From Dietzia timorensis (lineage in GTDB: Bacteria > Actinomycetota > Actinomycetes > Mycobacteriales > Mycobacteriaceae): a DNA stretch of 22,551 nt. The notes under the pieces were generated by a model that ran no database searches, was not told where the DNA came from, and saw nothing but the letters and a program-made list of their open reading frames with translations. Shown here piece by piece: positions 12,091-18,913 of the stretch (position 1 is its first letter; each line of letters opens with the position of its first letter). The position numbers and the translations under genes are program-made. Location: positions 1 to 22,551 of the forward strand of contig NZ_DYXM01000274.1 of NCBI RefSeq assembly GCF_020742175.1. The letters run 5' to 3'.

Positions 12091-13478
12091 CTGGTCGAAT
12101 CGGTCATCTGATAGGCCGTGAGCAGTCCGTCCTTCTGGACATAAAGGATGTTGCCGATCTGGGCGAGGCCTACCGGTTCGGCCCGCTGCGAGGCGAGGTC
12201 CAACTCGAACGACCTCTCCACCTCGCCGGTGTCGATATCGACGTAGTTGAGCGCATCGCCCGAGGGGACGATCGCCTGCTTCGGTGTGAAGCGCTCGTCC
12301 TGTTTCGCAGGGGTGAATCCGAATCCGTGCCCGGGCCCCGTGGCACCCTGCATGGTCCACTGCATGTTCCCGGAGCGGGCATCGAAGGCGTGCGTCGTCT
12401 CGCCGTCGAACCAGCGGAACTGCGCGGGATCCTGGGACACGCTCTCCGGCGAAGGCTTGAGGGCGGGCTCTCGATCGAGAGTACCCAGAGAGGTTGCTGA
12501 TCCACTCGAGTCGACGCGGACGAGCATCCATTCGCCGCCGCGGAGGGCGAGGCCCACGGAGTCGTTGGATTCCGTCAGCCCGATGAAATGGAACTGATCA
12601 AGGTCGGTGAGCGTCGAGGACACCTCTTCGGGGACACGGCTGTCCTCGGGGACCGCTCTCGACACCGTGATCCGTACCGTGTCTTCATCGGGGCAACGCT
12701 CGGCGACGGCGAAATTCTCCGAGTTAAGATTCGCCGACTGAAACGAGCAGCCGCTCCGGGGCTGCTGCCCGGCTTCCTGCGGAGCGGGAACGTGACCATA
12801 TTCGACCGTGCGGACAAGGTCGTCGCGCCACAGCTCAAGCCGGTCGGGGCCGAGAACGAGCATGTGGGACCAGCTCGTCCAGGCGGTCATATCCTCGGAG
12901 AACGCGCTCTGACGGATCCCGTCGTACTTTCCATCGGACGCGCGGAAGGCTGTGGCATCGCTACACCCGGCCGGTCCCCGGAACACGGTGACGATGCGGG
13001 AATCGAAATAGGTCGCCTCGCACAGTGGGGTGTCACGCGAGTAAGACCACTCCTCCGACTTGATGCCGGCCTCCCACGCCGTGATGGCGTTCTCGCTCGT
13101 CGTGAAGACATTCGACGACGACACCAAAGGGGCGCCCACGGTGTCGTTCGGAGCATCCCACTCCTCGCGCAGCGAGGTCGGCATGGTGTTCGACGGCTCG
13201 TAGTCGGGCTGCGTTTCCGCGGCCTCGTGGTGCTCGGCCGTGCGCGCCGATCCGGTGAGAAGCGCGATCGCCGCCACACACACCACGACAACCACGATGG
13301 CACCGACCGCGAGAAAGTCGGCCGTCCGTGCCCGTTCGGAGGGCACACCGAACAGCCCCGGCACGCCGAAGCGAGGGCGCGAGCCGCCTGAGGGGCGCAG
13401 GTCGGCGTTATCCGGGTCGGCGCCCTCAGGCGCGGGGCCATCGGAAGATGCCTGTCCGGGGAGTCGATTGCTGGGCAC
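12087..13478 (-). CDS. Rv3212-type membrane-anchored protein with a probable extracytoplasmic beta-propeller
   Basis: A 463-residue protein with a disordered Pro/Ser/Asp-rich cytoplasmic N-terminus, a single membrane helix at about 55-76 (FLAVGAIVVVVVCVAAIALLTG) and a large C-terminal domain predicted to lie outside the membrane. That domain has repeated strand patterns like PQQ-type propeller blades (PLVSSSNVFTTSENAITAWEAGIKSEEWSYS; FDGETTHAFDARSGNMQWTMQG; LNYVDIDTGEVERSFELDL) and four cysteines (PLCEA, PAGCSD, RSGCSF, AERCPD) that could form disulfides. The start is GTG at 13478 with AAGGA 9 nt upstream. It lies downstream of rhlE on the same strand, the same pairing as Rv3211-Rv3212. Function is unknown. 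The stop interlocks with the convergent membrane-protein gene. Confidence 0.85.
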   Translation of the reverse strand: MPSNRLPGQASSDGPAPEGADPDNADLRPSGGSRPRFGVPGLFGVPSERARTADFLAVGAIVVVVVCVAAIALLTGSARTAEHHEAAETQPDYEPSNTMPTSLREEWDAPNDTVGAPLVSSSNVFTTSENAITAWEAGIKSEEWSYSRDTPLCEATYFDSRIVTVFRGPAGCSDATAFRASDGKYDGIRQSAFSEDMTAWTSWSHMLVLGPDRLELWRDDLVRTVEYGHVPAPQEAGQQPRSGCSFQSANLNSENFAVAERCPDEDTVRITVSRAVPEDSRVPEEVSSTLTDLDQFHFIGLTESNDSVGLALRGGEWMLVRVDSSGSATSLGTLDREPALKPSPESVSQDPAQFRWFDGETTHAFDARSGNMQWTMQGATGPGHGFGFTPAKQDERFTPKQAIVPSGDALNYVDIDTGEVERSFELDLASQRAEPVGLAQIGNILYVQKDGLLTAYQMTDSTS

Positions 13479-13507
13479 GAAGTGGGTCCTTGGCGGGTGT
13501 TATGCAG

Positions 13508-13526
13508 GTCGGCGGCCGACGCCGAC
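13508..13526. repeat. Intergenic hairpin between rhlE and the Rv3212-type gene
   Basis: A perfect 7-bp stem (13508-13514 with 13520-13526) with a 5-nt loop, flanked by GCAG/CTGC that can extend it across a one-base bulge. It lies 36 nt after the rhlE stop in transcription order. It could attenuate or terminate the rhlE transcript; no U-run is seen. Confidence 0.35.
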
Positions 13527-13561
13527 GCTGCGATCGGGCCTGCCTGTACTGGGCGCGGGTC

Positions 13562-15055
13562 CTAGGAATTCGAGGAATCGCCGGAGGAGTGCGGGTTGCC
13601 CCGGGTGCGGCGGCGACGGCGCCGGCCGGAGGATTCCCCGCCCGAGCTGCCGGACGCGTCCTCCTCGGACGCGGGAGCGGACCCCGAGGAGGAACCGGAC
13701 CGGCGGCGGCTGTTGCCGCCACCGCGCGAGGAGCGCCCGCGAGAGGAACCGCCACGTCCGCCGTCATCGGCCTTATCGGTTGACGGCGGTGCGACGCGAC
13801 CGGTGATCCCCTCGGGGATATCGAGATCCGAATACAGGTGCGGGGAGCTGGAATAGGTTTCCGCGGGTTCCGGTTTGCCCAGCTCGAGCGCCTTGTTGAT
13901 GTGGTTCCACTTGAACAGGTCGTCCCAGTCCACAAGCGTGATGGCGATGCCGTCGCGCCCGGCGCGGCCCGTGCGGCCGATGCGGTGGATGTAGGTCTTC
14001 TCGTCGTCCGGGCACTGGTAATTGATGACGTGCGTGACGTCGTCGATATCGATGCCGCGCGCGGCGACATCCGTCGCGACGATGACGTCGGCCTTGCCGG
14101 TGCGGAAACGGTCGAGCGCGCGCTCGCGTGCCTGCTGGCCGAGATCGCCGTGGATCGCCGTCGCCTTGAAGCCGCGCTCCTTGAGGTCCTCGGACACGTT
14201 GTGCGCGCTGCGCTTGGTCCGCGTGAAGATCATCGTCGCGCCGCGACCGTTGGCCTGGAGGATGCGGGAGATCAGCTCGACCTTGTCGAGGTTGTGTGCC
14301 CGGTAGACGAACTGACGGACGATCTCGTGGGTCGGGGTGCTCGACGCGGACTCCGCCCGCACGTGCATCGGCTTGGACAAGAAGCGGCGGGAGAGCGTGA
14401 GGATCTCCTGCGGCATGGTCGCCGAGAACAGCATCGTCTGGCGGCGCTCGGGCACCAGCCGCAAGATCGACTCGACGTCCGGCAGGAAGCCGAGGTCGAG
14501 CATCTGATCGGCCTCGTCGAGCACGAGGATCTCCGCGGACGAGAGGTTGAGGACCTTCTGGTTGGCGAGGTCGAGAAGACGGCCGGGAGTGCCGACGACC
14601 ACATCGACGCCCGAGGCGAGGGCGTCCTTCTGCCCGTCGTACGAGGTGCCGCCGTAGATCGCCTCGACCACGAGCGGGCGCTTCGACGTGCGCGAACGGG
14701 GCGTCTTGGGAACCTGCAGGTCCTCGGCCGCGAGCTTGAGATCGGAGGTGACCTGCATGCACAGCTCACGCGTGGGGACGACGACCAGCGCGCGCGGTGT
14801 GCCGTCGAGTTTCTTCACCTCGCCGGCGGCGATGCGGTTGAGCAGCGGCACGCCGAAGCCATAGGTCTTTCCCATGCCGGTGCGGGCCTGGCCGATGATG
14901 TCGCGTCCGTCGAGGGCGATGGGGAGGGTGAGCTCCTGAATCGCGAAGGGGGAGGTGATGCCGCGGCGCTCGAGGGCCGCGCAGATCTCCGGGCTGACAC
15001 CGAGGTCGGAGAACGAAGACCCGGCTGGGTCGGCGGAAGCGGGGGTCGTATTCAA
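13562..15055 (-). CDS. rhlE: DEAD-box ATP-dependent RNA helicase (RhlE-type)
   Basis: A 497-residue DEAD-box helicase. Ordered motifs: upstream Phe15, Q motif GITSPFAIQ (32-40), Walker A ARTGMGKT (57-64), PTRELC (94-99), GTPGR (155-159), DEAD (180-183), SAT (211-213), the IFTRTK strand of the second RecA domain (276-281), VATDVAARGIDID (326-338) and HRIGRTGRAG (357-366). The C-terminal 70 residues are a low-complexity Gly/Ser/Arg tail (RGGSSRGRSSRGGG..RRRRRR), typical for RNA binding. The start codon is TTG at 15055; AAAGGA ends 5 nt before it and no ATG or GTG competes, so I accept it. A perfect GC hairpin sits just upstream of this ribosome binding site. The Rv3212-type gene follows. It is divergent from DUF3107. 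Confidence 0.95.
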   Translation of the reverse strand: MNTTPASADPAGSSFSDLGVSPEICAALERRGITSPFAIQELTLPIALDGRDIIGQARTGMGKTYGFGVPLLNRIAAGEVKKLDGTPRALVVVPTRELCMQVTSDLKLAAEDLQVPKTPRSRTSKRPLVVEAIYGGTSYDGQKDALASGVDVVVGTPGRLLDLANQKVLNLSSAEILVLDEADQMLDLGFLPDVESILRLVPERRQTMLFSATMPQEILTLSRRFLSKPMHVRAESASSTPTHEIVRQFVYRAHNLDKVELISRILQANGRGATMIFTRTKRSAHNVSEDLKERGFKATAIHGDLGQQARERALDRFRTGKADVIVATDVAARGIDIDDVTHVINYQCPDDEKTYIHRIGRTGRAGRDGIAITLVDWDDLFKWNHINKALELGKPEPAETYSSSPHLYSDLDIPEGITGRVAPPSTDKADDGGRGGSSRGRSSRGGGNSRRRSGSSSGSAPASEEDASGSSGGESSGRRRRRRTRGNPHSSGDSSNS

Positions 15056-15073
15056 ACGTGTCCTTTCGCCGCG

Positions 15074-15090
15074 GGGCGCACCGTGCGCCC
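15074..15090 (-). promoter_or_regulatory. Leader hairpin next to the rhlE ribosome binding site
   Basis: Perfect 8-bp arms (15074-15081 and 15083-15090) around a single central base; in RNA it would form a 7-bp stem with a 3-nt loop. It lies 7 nt upstream of the AAAGGA site (15061-15066 on the plus-strand numbering). It could affect translation of the helicase or be coincidental in GC-rich DNA. Confidence 0.35.
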
Positions 15091-15281
15091 GGGCTTGTAC
15101 TGTGTATCGACGTCAATAGGTTTTATGTGTGTCAATCCTAACGCCTAAGCTGCGCCCCCAGGCGCCTCGCCGGGCCGCCTCGCACCCGGCGAAGCGGGTA
15201 GAAAATAGTAGAAGGGTCCTGCCGTGGTCGGCCGTGCGGCGTCATCGACGACTTTGCGGCGTGCCGGGGGCAGTGCCCGAA

Positions 15282-15287
15282 TAGGTT
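15282..15287 (+). promoter_or_regulatory. Possible -10 element of the DUF3107 gene
   Basis: TAGGTT fits TANNNT and would start transcription near 15294, leaving a leader of about 14 nt that carries the AAGGA site. No -35 hexamer is recognisable. Confidence 0.3.
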
Positions 15288-15307
15288 GAACGAAAGGAAT
15301 TAAGGAC

Positions 15308-15535
15308 ATGTTGCTCACCATCGGACTCAAGGAAAGTGGCCGCGAGCTCAAGGTCAAGACCGAGCTGGAGGAGAAGGACGTGCGCGCGAAGGTTGCCGAG
15401 ACCGCGGAATCGCCCGCACAGTTCATGGAGTTCGAGAAGGAAGACGGCCGGACTCTGCTCATTAATCCCTCCGCGATTGCCTACCTCGATTTCGGAACCG
15501 ATAAGCCCCGATCTGTCGGATTCGGGTCGCGCTAA
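15308..15535 (+). CDS. DUF3107 family protein (TB9.4-type, Rv3208A)
   Basis: A 75-residue soluble protein matching the actinobacterial DUF3107 family (TB9.4 in M. tuberculosis): MLLTIGLKESGRELKVKTELEEKDVRAKV, then INPSAIAYLDFGTDKPRSVGFG. The pattern is strand-helix-strand with a conserved PSAIAYxDxG segment, where a beta-strand carries the IAYLDFG residues. No catalytic motif is seen and the function is unknown. Two purine-rich sites (AAAGGA and AAGGA) precede the ATG; the first is better spaced. The TetR-type gene found beside it in M. tuberculosis is absent here. Confidence 0.88.
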   Translation: MLLTIGLKESGRELKVKTELEEKDVRAKVAETAESPAQFMEFEKEDGRTLLINPSAIAYLDFGTDKPRSVGFGSR

Positions 15536-15615
15536 CCGTGGCCGCGCACCGGGCCTAGTACCCTGGGTAGGAATTCGACGAGACTGGGCCCTGCGCGCGG
15601 AAAGGAACGTGGTCG

Positions 15616-16614
15616 ATGGCGAACCGCCATGCCGGTGGCACGACACCGCACAGCCAGAGGCTGCCGCGAGAGGCGCGCAGGGGAGATGGCCCGCTGTGCG
15701 CATCGTGGGATCCGGAGAAGCGCGTGCAGTCCGCGGCGACCTCCGCCCGCGGTGGCGGCACGTCCGGTAAGGGTGGCGCTCTTCGCCGTTTCGTCAATAA
15801 CTGGGGATGGCGCGCGTACGCGATCCCCGTGCTCATCATCATCACGGTCGCAGTGATCGCCGACGCGGTGCGCAGCCCTTCGGTCGCCGAAACCGGCAGC
15901 AGCGGCGAGATCGAGAACGCCAACCCGGGGCCGATCCCCGGGGCGGATGACGATCCGGGACGCGAGGTCCCCGAGATGGGCCAGCTCCCGCCGGGAGGGC
16001 CCGTGCTCGAGGCCGGGGCAGGCTCTTTCTACGTCGTGCCCGGAACCTCCGACGTGATCGGGCGGGACTCGGGTGAACTCAACGATTTCACCATCGAAAT
16101 CGAGGACGGCATCGACACCGGCGATTTCGGTGGGGACGACGCGATCGCCCAGATGATCGAGGCGACGCTCTACAACCCGAAGAGCTGGACCGCGGACGGC
16201 AAGGTCAAGTTCCAGCGCGTCGACGGCGACGCCAAGCCCAAATTCCGCATCTCGCTGTCCACTCCCGAGACCGTGCGCGAGGCCTGCGGCTTCGATATCG
16301 AGCTAGAGACCTCCTGCTACAACCCGGACACCGAGCGCGTGTACCTCAACCTCGCCAGGTGGGTGCGGGGTGCGACGTCATTCGAAGGTGATATCGGGCT
16401 GTACCGGCAGTACCAGATCAATCACGAGGTCGGACACGCCGTCGGCCACCCGCAGCACGATCCGTGCCCGGGCGAAGGCAGGCTCGCGCCGATCATGATG
16501 CAGCAGACACTCAGCCTGAAGAACTCCGATCTTCACTCGCTCGACCCGGGCGGCTACGCGCCCGACGACGACGTCACCTGCCGTCCGAACGCCTGGCCGT
16601 TCCCGGAGGTGTAA
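15616..16614 (+). CDS. DUF3152 membrane-anchored zinc metalloprotease-like protein (Rv3207c-type)
   Basis: A 332-residue protein with a basic cytoplasmic N-terminus, one membrane helix at about 66-85 (RAYAIPVLIIITVAVIADAV), a Pro/Gly-rich linker and a C-terminal DUF3152 domain predicted to lie outside the cytoplasm. The metal-binding motif is NHEVGHAVGHPQHDPC: H270, E271 and H274 form HExxH, and G277 with H278/H281 resembles a metzincin extension with the last His one place later than HExxHxxGxxH. IMMQQTL may be the Met-turn. Two cysteine pairs (C280s region and earlier EACGF/ETSCYN) may form disulfides. AAAGGA lies 9 nt before the ATG. The stop overlaps the moeZ start (TAATG), so the two are translationally coupled. 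Substrate is unknown. Confidence 0.87.
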   Translation: MANRHAGGTTPHSQRLPREARRGDGPLCASWDPEKRVQSAATSARGGGTSGKGGALRRFVNNWGWRAYAIPVLIIITVAVIADAVRSPSVAETGSSGEIENANPGPIPGADDDPGREVPEMGQLPPGGPVLEAGAGSFYVVPGTSDVIGRDSGELNDFTIEIEDGIDTGDFGGDDAIAQMIEATLYNPKSWTADGKVKFQRVDGDAKPKFRISLSTPETVREACGFDIELETSCYNPDTERVYLNLARWVRGATSFEGDIGLYRQYQINHEVGHAVGHPQHDPCPGEGRLAPIMMQQTLSLKNSDLHSLDPGGYAPDDDVTCRPNAWPFPEV

Positions 16615-17831
16615 TGGCTACGGCATTTCCGCCGCTCGTCGAACCGGGTCCCGAACTGACCCTGGCCGAGCGCGAGCGCTACGCGCGGCACCTGATCCTT
16701 CGGGATTTCGGCCCCGAGGCACAGCGGCGCGTGCGCGCGGCCCGTGTTCTCGTCGTCGGTGCGGGAGGCCTCGGCTCGCCGCTTCTTTCCTATCTCGCCG
16801 CGGCGGGCGTCGGGCACCTCACCGTCGTGGATGACGACGTGGTGGAGGTCTCCAACCTGCACCGCCAGGTCATCCACGGGTCCTCGAGTCTCGGGGTGCC
16901 GAAGGCAGAATCGGCGGCGCGGCGCCTCGCCGATCTAACCGATCTCGTCGAGGTCGACGCCAGGGTGGAGCGCCTCGATCCGAGCAATGTGCGCGAATAC
17001 GTTGCCGCGTGCGATGTGGTCGTCGACGGCTCGGACAACTTCGCCACCCGGTACCTTGTCGCCGATGCCTGCGAGATCGAGGGGACCCCGCTCGTGTGGG
17101 GCACCCTGGACCGCTACCGCGCGCAGGTCTCGGTGTTCTGGTCCGCGCCTCCCGCCGGCTACGAATCCGTCGGCCTCCGAGATGTCTACCCGCAGCCGCC
17201 CGCGCCGGGCACCGTGCCGTCCTGCGGCGAGGCCGGGATTCTCGGCGCACTCACTGGGCAGGTCGGCTCGCTCATGGCTATGCAGGCGCTGTGGCTCATC
17301 ACCGGGGTCGCCGAGCCGGTGCTCGGGCGCCTCGTGCTCATCGACTCGCTCGCGACCACGCAGCGCAGCCTCCGCGTCACCGCGGATCCGAGCAGAGGGA
17401 GGGCGACCACGCTCGCCTCCGCCGAGGGCGCGACGTCCTGCGATATACCGCTCGCGGGCGCCGCCGTTGACGCAGAACCCGAGGTCACGGAGGTCGCGGT
17501 CGCCGACGTCTCGCGCAGGCTCGGTTCGCCGGGGACGGTTCTGCTCGACGTGCGCGAGGCCGGCGAGCGCGCGGTCGCCGCCATCGAGCCGTCGATCTGG
17601 GTGCCGCTCGGAGAGCTGGGCGCGGCGCTCGACGATCCGACGAGCCCGCTGTCGAGGGTGCTCGGTGCGGGGGACGACGTCGTCGTGGTCTACTGCAAGG
17701 CTGGCGCGCGCTCTGCCAGGGCGGCGAAACAGATGCTCGACCGCGGTGCGGACGCCTCGCGGGTGGAATCCATGGCCGGAGGCATCGACGCGTGGTCGGA
17801 GGAAATCGACACCACGCTGCCGCGCTATTGA
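16614..17831 (+). CDS. moeZ: MoeZ/MoeB-type adenylyltransferase-sulfurtransferase with rhodanese domain
   Basis: A 405-residue E1-like enzyme that adenylates the C-terminal Gly-Gly of sulfur-carrier proteins (MoaD, CysO and similar) and transfers sulfur to form the thiocarboxylate used in molybdopterin and cysteine synthesis. The N-terminal ThiF/MoeB domain shows GAGGLGSPLLSYLAAAGVGHLTVVDDDVVEVSNLHRQV (49-86), DGSDNF (138-143) and a Cys in PSCGEAGILGAL (C204). The two CxxC zinc pairs of E. coli MoeB are absent, as in mycobacterial MoeZ. The C-terminal rhodanese domain has the active-site loop YCKAGARSARA with C361. The start is the ATG at 16614, overlapping the DUF3152 stop, with GGAGG 4 nt upstream. 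The order matches Rv3207c-Rv3206c. Confidence 0.94.
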   Translation: MATAFPPLVEPGPELTLAERERYARHLILRDFGPEAQRRVRAARVLVVGAGGLGSPLLSYLAAAGVGHLTVVDDDVVEVSNLHRQVIHGSSSLGVPKAESAARRLADLTDLVEVDARVERLDPSNVREYVAACDVVVDGSDNFATRYLVADACEIEGTPLVWGTLDRYRAQVSVFWSAPPAGYESVGLRDVYPQPPAPGTVPSCGEAGILGALTGQVGSLMAMQALWLITGVAEPVLGRLVLIDSLATTQRSLRVTADPSRGRATTLASAEGATSCDIPLAGAAVDAEPEVTEVAVADVSRRLGSPGTVLLDVREAGERAVAAIEPSIWVPLGELGAALDDPTSPLSRVLGAGDDVVVVYCKAGARSARAAKQMLDRGADASRVESMAGGIDAWSEEIDTTLPRY

Positions 17832-17854
17832 TCGCCCCCGCCGCAGCTATTGCC

Positions 17855-17866
17855 CCGCAAATGCGG
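17855..17866 (+). terminator. Small hairpin after moeZ
   Basis: CCGC-AAAT-GCGG lies 24 nt after the moeZ stop and can nest inside a wider CGCCGC/GCGGCG pairing. It is short and has no U-run; a weak candidate for ending the moeZ transcript before the next promoter. Confidence 0.25.
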
Positions 17867-17897
17867 CGAGGCGACGGCGACCTGGCAGAGCAGCAGG

Positions 17898-17903
17898 TAT
17901 AAA
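17898..17903 (+). promoter_or_regulatory. -10 element TATAAA upstream of the Rv3205c-type gene
   Basis: TATAAA is a strong -10-like hexamer in a GC-rich setting, 45 nt before the ATG at 17949, predicting a leader of about 38 nt. The -35 region is not recognisable. It suggests the gene has its own promoter apart from moeZ. Confidence 0.45.
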
Positions 17904-17948
17904 TTCGTCTGTAGGTTTTCTCCACACCCGACGCAGAAAGCGACGACG

Positions 17949-18875
17949 ATGAGCCCGCAGCCAGTGCCCGAACAGATCCGCAGGGTCTTCGGCGTGCCCG
18001 AAGGCGACTTCGTGCCGGAGCCCGGCACCGCCGCCCGGTGGCGGGTCGGCGACGTCGTCTGTTCGCGCGTGGCCGACGCCACGGTCGCGACCCTGTCCGC
18101 CCGCGCCCGCGAAAAGCTCACGCTCGACGGGGTGGGGGTGGCGCGCGCGATGCGCGGCACGGATGGCCGATATGTCGTTGGTGGCTGGCGTGCCGACCGC
18201 TACGCCCGCGGCGAGCTCCGCTCGCGCCCGGACGAGATCATCGCGCTCGGCGATTACCTCGGGCGTGCCCTCGCCGGGGTCATCCTCCCGCGCCGCCGCT
18301 CCAGCGACGCCTTGTGGCGCCCTGCCGCCGTGTTCGACCACGCCATGGAGGCCGCGTGGTCCGGTGAACCTTCCCGTGACCTCGACTCGGGCCTGCAATA
18401 TCACATGGAGCAGGGCGGCGAACGGTTCGAGGGACACCGCGCCGAGGCCCTCATCGCGGCCACGGGCATGGCCCGCCTGCGCGATTCGATCGATGACGCC
18501 GGACGTGCCGAATCTGCCCGCCGGCCGTCTCCTTCCCGCGCGGTGGACGCTCCCGTCGCACACATCGACCTCGCCCATTCCCTCCGCTTCAACGAGGACG
18601 GGCCGCTTCTAGTGGACGTCGTGACCGCGCCGGCAGACCCCATTCGCGGGCAGGCGATCGCAGCCGTAGACTTGCTCTCCGCAAAGGCAGCGGGAGAGGA
18701 TCTCCTGTGGCGTTGGGCCCTCGTTCCAGGCTGGTCGAAGAACGTCGTGTGCGCCATGGCGTATCGGCTCAGCGTGCATGCGCTCCACCCGGACTCGAGC
18801 CAGTCCGCGTTCGCAGGACTTCGGTCGGCCACGGAGATCGTCGACCGCTTCGCCAGGGCTGCGCACAATCTCTAG
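17949..18875 (+). CDS. Rv3205c-type actinobacterial protein (TIGR02569-like)
   Basis: A 308-residue soluble protein whose position after moeZ and overall sequence fit the mycobacterial Rv3205c family, annotated elsewhere as TIGR02569. Recognisable stretches are PPEPVPEQIRRVFGV-like MSPQPVPEQIRRVFGVPEG at the N-terminus, GYVVGGWRADRYARGE-like RYVVGGWRADRYARGE, AHIDLAHSLRFNEDGPLLVDVVTAPADPIRGQAIAAVDLL, and LLWRWALVPGWSKNVVCAMAYRLSVHAL. The weak resemblance of its layout to aminoglycoside-phosphotransferase-like folds is only an impression. Function is unknown. The ATG at 17949 has a poor ribosome binding site (AGAAAG); the frame is open upstream to 17850 but that segment looks non-coding and contains the TATAAA element. 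The MFS gene follows after 38 nt. Confidence 0.8.
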   Translation: MSPQPVPEQIRRVFGVPEGDFVPEPGTAARWRVGDVVCSRVADATVATLSARAREKLTLDGVGVARAMRGTDGRYVVGGWRADRYARGELRSRPDEIIALGDYLGRALAGVILPRRRSSDALWRPAAVFDHAMEAAWSGEPSRDLDSGLQYHMEQGGERFEGHRAEALIAATGMARLRDSIDDAGRAESARRPSPSRAVDAPVAHIDLAHSLRFNEDGPLLVDVVTAPADPIRGQAIAAVDLLSAKAAGEDLLWRWALVPGWSKNVVCAMAYRLSVHALHPDSSQSAFAGLRSATEIVDRFARAAHNL

Positions 18876-18879
18876 GACC

Positions 18880-18905
18880 CGCCTTTCGGCGCGGGGCGAA
18901 AGGCG
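18880..18905 (+). promoter_or_regulatory. Hairpin that pairs the ribosome binding site of the MFS gene
   Basis: Perfect 9-bp arms CGCCTTTCG (18880-18888) and CGAAAGGCG (18897-18905) with an 8-nt loop. The 3' arm contains AAAGG, the only candidate Shine-Dalgarno for the TTG start at 18914. It is either the terminator of the preceding gene or a structure that blocks translation of the transporter; no U-run follows. Confidence 0.55.
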
Positions 18906-18913
18906 AGTGTTAC

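Noticed and set aside
15096..15135. TTGACA near GATACA upstream of rhlE (minus strand) as a strong promoter
   Set aside because: The spacing is about 21 nt, too long for a normal sigma-70-type promoter; no confident call.
13838..15148. 436-codon plus-strand frame opposite rhlE
   Set aside because: The rhlE frame has all DEAD-box motifs in order; this one is its antisense.
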